A DNA stretch of 64,000 nt, taken from Maniola hyperantus (taxonomy: Eukaryota; Arthropoda; Insecta; Lepidoptera; Nymphalidae). How positions within the stretch are numbered: position 1 is the first letter of the stretch; each line of letters begins with the position of its first letter. Positions 62,968 to 64,000 of this stretch are shown piece by piece. Made by a program: the position numbers and the translations under genes. The stretch is from positions 496,001 to 560,000 of the forward strand of contig NC_048554.1 in NCBI RefSeq assembly GCF_902806685.2, read 5' to 3'. A model generated the notes under the pieces. The model worked only from the letters and a program-made list of their open reading frames with translations, was not told the origin of the DNA and did not search any database.

Positions 62968-63228
62968 AACATTTTATCAAACGTCAAAACGCGCGCTATG
63001 CGAGATTCTATGAAATACCGGTGTGTGACGTCACAATCATTTGACGTTTTTTTTTAGTTTAATCGATAATTTAAAATGGTTATTACACTTAAAACCATAA
63101 CATTTTATCAAACGTCAAACGCGCGCTATGCGAGATTCTATGAAATACCGGTGTGTGACGTCACAATCATTTGACGTGCTTTTTTAGTTTAATTGATAAT
63201 TTACAATGGTTATTACACTTAAAACCAA
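62968..63228 (+). repeat. 131-bp tandem duplication (two units)
   Basis: Units 62968-63098 and 63099-63228 differ at about six positions and one indel. Each holds gtgtgacgtcacaatcattt (a TGACGTCA palindrome) and opposed aacgtcaaa / tttgacgtt motifs. Confidence 0.9.
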
Positions 63229-63547
63229 CAATGGACGTGGATTTTCCGTATTTTGGAAGACCCTCTATTTAATAATCACTGAGAAATAATTTATTTTTGA
63301 TGTACAGTCAAATACCCAATTGAACAAACCTTCGAGCATTTCGGCAATGAAAGTGTATAAATTTGTTAGTGATTCTCTCAAATTGATATAGTTTTAGGTT
63401 TAATTATGTAGTTTGATTTTAATTTAGTTTGTAACGATGGGGCTGGCATATAGATTATCTGTAAAAGCCCCTTACAAAATAACAGATTAAAAAAAAAAAA
63501 ACCCAATTGCAGTACGCCGGTCGGCTACGTCAGATGTTGTTCGACAT

Positions 63548-63836
63548 GGCCCCGATTCTCTAGTCTCACTCTAAACTAAATTTAGAGTATCTGCATCCTT
63601 TTCTTTTTACTAATGCTAAAAAAAGAACGGAACATGACTTTCACATTTAAAGACTCTAAATTTTAGTGCACAATACAAATTTAAACAGTAGGTTCGCGAG
63701 TGCGTGCTAAAATCACGGGTTTTACCATCTAAAAATTAAATTTAAAACTGTCAAACTGTGTCTGTCCTTTTCATATTACATTAGTAAGAAGAGCATGCGA
63801 ATACTCTAAAATTAGGTTGTGCTCAGAATTAGCCCC
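63548..63836 (+). mobile_element. D1 MITE, plus strand
   Basis: ggccccgattctctagtctc to cagaattagcccc, flanked by cat and aat. Body matches the other D1 copies (aggttcgcgagtgcgtgcta). Confidence 0.9.
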
Positions 63837-63869
63837 AATGTTTTAATATGCCCTATATTATAAGAGAAT

Positions 63870-63935
63870 GTTTTCCAAATAACAAGGGAACGTGATCAAT
63901 TCGGAAATGTGGAGATCCGTAGGAGAACCATTAGG
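63870..63935 (+). mobile_element. RTE-clade LINE fragment
   Basis: gaacgtgatcaattcggaaa and gtggagatccgtaggagaac, corresponding to the RDQI.NEEIRRRT block at 36.57 kb. Confidence 0.6.
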
Positions 63936-64000
63936 TAGATTTCGCCAAACCTGCATTTATCATTATCACAACCTCAATTGTTGGATTGCAGGATTGCCTG

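Overview
Nature of the window. This looks like gene-poor lepidopteran (moth or butterfly) nuclear DNA. The basis is the density of dispersed repeats of lepidopteran type: tRNA-headed SINEs, 3' ends of RTE-clade LINEs with (ATG)n tails, the 'GCGACTTCGTCCGCG' repeat with a (CAGT)n tail, and MITEs carrying GTCT/GTCC microsatellites. I found no host protein gene I can name and no true tRNA or rRNA. Almost every recognisable stretch is a transposable element (TE) or a relic of one. The species cannot be named from this.

Repeat labels used below. A = GCGACTTCGTCCGCG repeat with (CAGT)n tail; A2 = a longer relative. B = repeat with a 'GGGATAAAAAGTAGCC' core and an end like 'cacactttcgcatttataa'; C = a relative of B read from the other side. 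E = 'gacccgccccggcttcgca' repeat. F = 'accggccaagtgcgagtc ... gaggtacggaaccc' MITE with a GTCY microsatellite. D1 and D2 = MITEs with a GGCCCCGATTCT-type end. H, I, L, M, P, Q = other inverted-repeat elements. N and O = local or dispersed repeats. SINE1, SINE2 and SINE3 = three tRNA-headed families.

Layout. 1-~5.95 kb: a nearly complete Ty3/gypsy-type LTR retrotransposon whose 5' LTR lies outside the window. Its gag is intact, an A_AAA_AAC -1 frameshift heptamer abuts the gag stop, and pol is broken by one extra A in an A7 run. 6-9 kb: weak coding remnants, then a LINE fragment nested in repeat O, for which an unfilled copy exists at 20.65 kb. 9.2-39.5 kb: a dense mosaic of A, B, F, SINEs, RTE tails and MITEs, with nested insertions whose order can be read (22.99-23.73, 26.2-26.9, 27.67-28.21 and 30.78-31.61 kb). 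39.55-41.38 kb: a small LTR element (251-bp LTRs) with no coding capacity. 41.6-46.0 kb: more repeats, including a locally triplicated segment, one copy of which took a SINE insertion. 46.09-51.59 kb: a 5.5-kb LTR element on the minus strand with identical-looking 354-bp LTRs, a decayed gag, no pol, and three unrelated tandem arrays inside. 51.6-64 kb: repeats again, with three separate tandem duplications (55.3, 59.2-61.1 and 63.0 kb).

How the parts relate. The window reads as layered TE insertion. Autonomous LINEs and LTR elements would have supplied the enzymes that moved the SINEs, MITEs and non-autonomous LTR elements. The most unusual object is the 46.1-51.6 kb element. It appears recently mobile but has no enzymes of its own. 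It carries an array of 37-bp units, each able to form two small hairpins, with paired (compensatory) changes between units.
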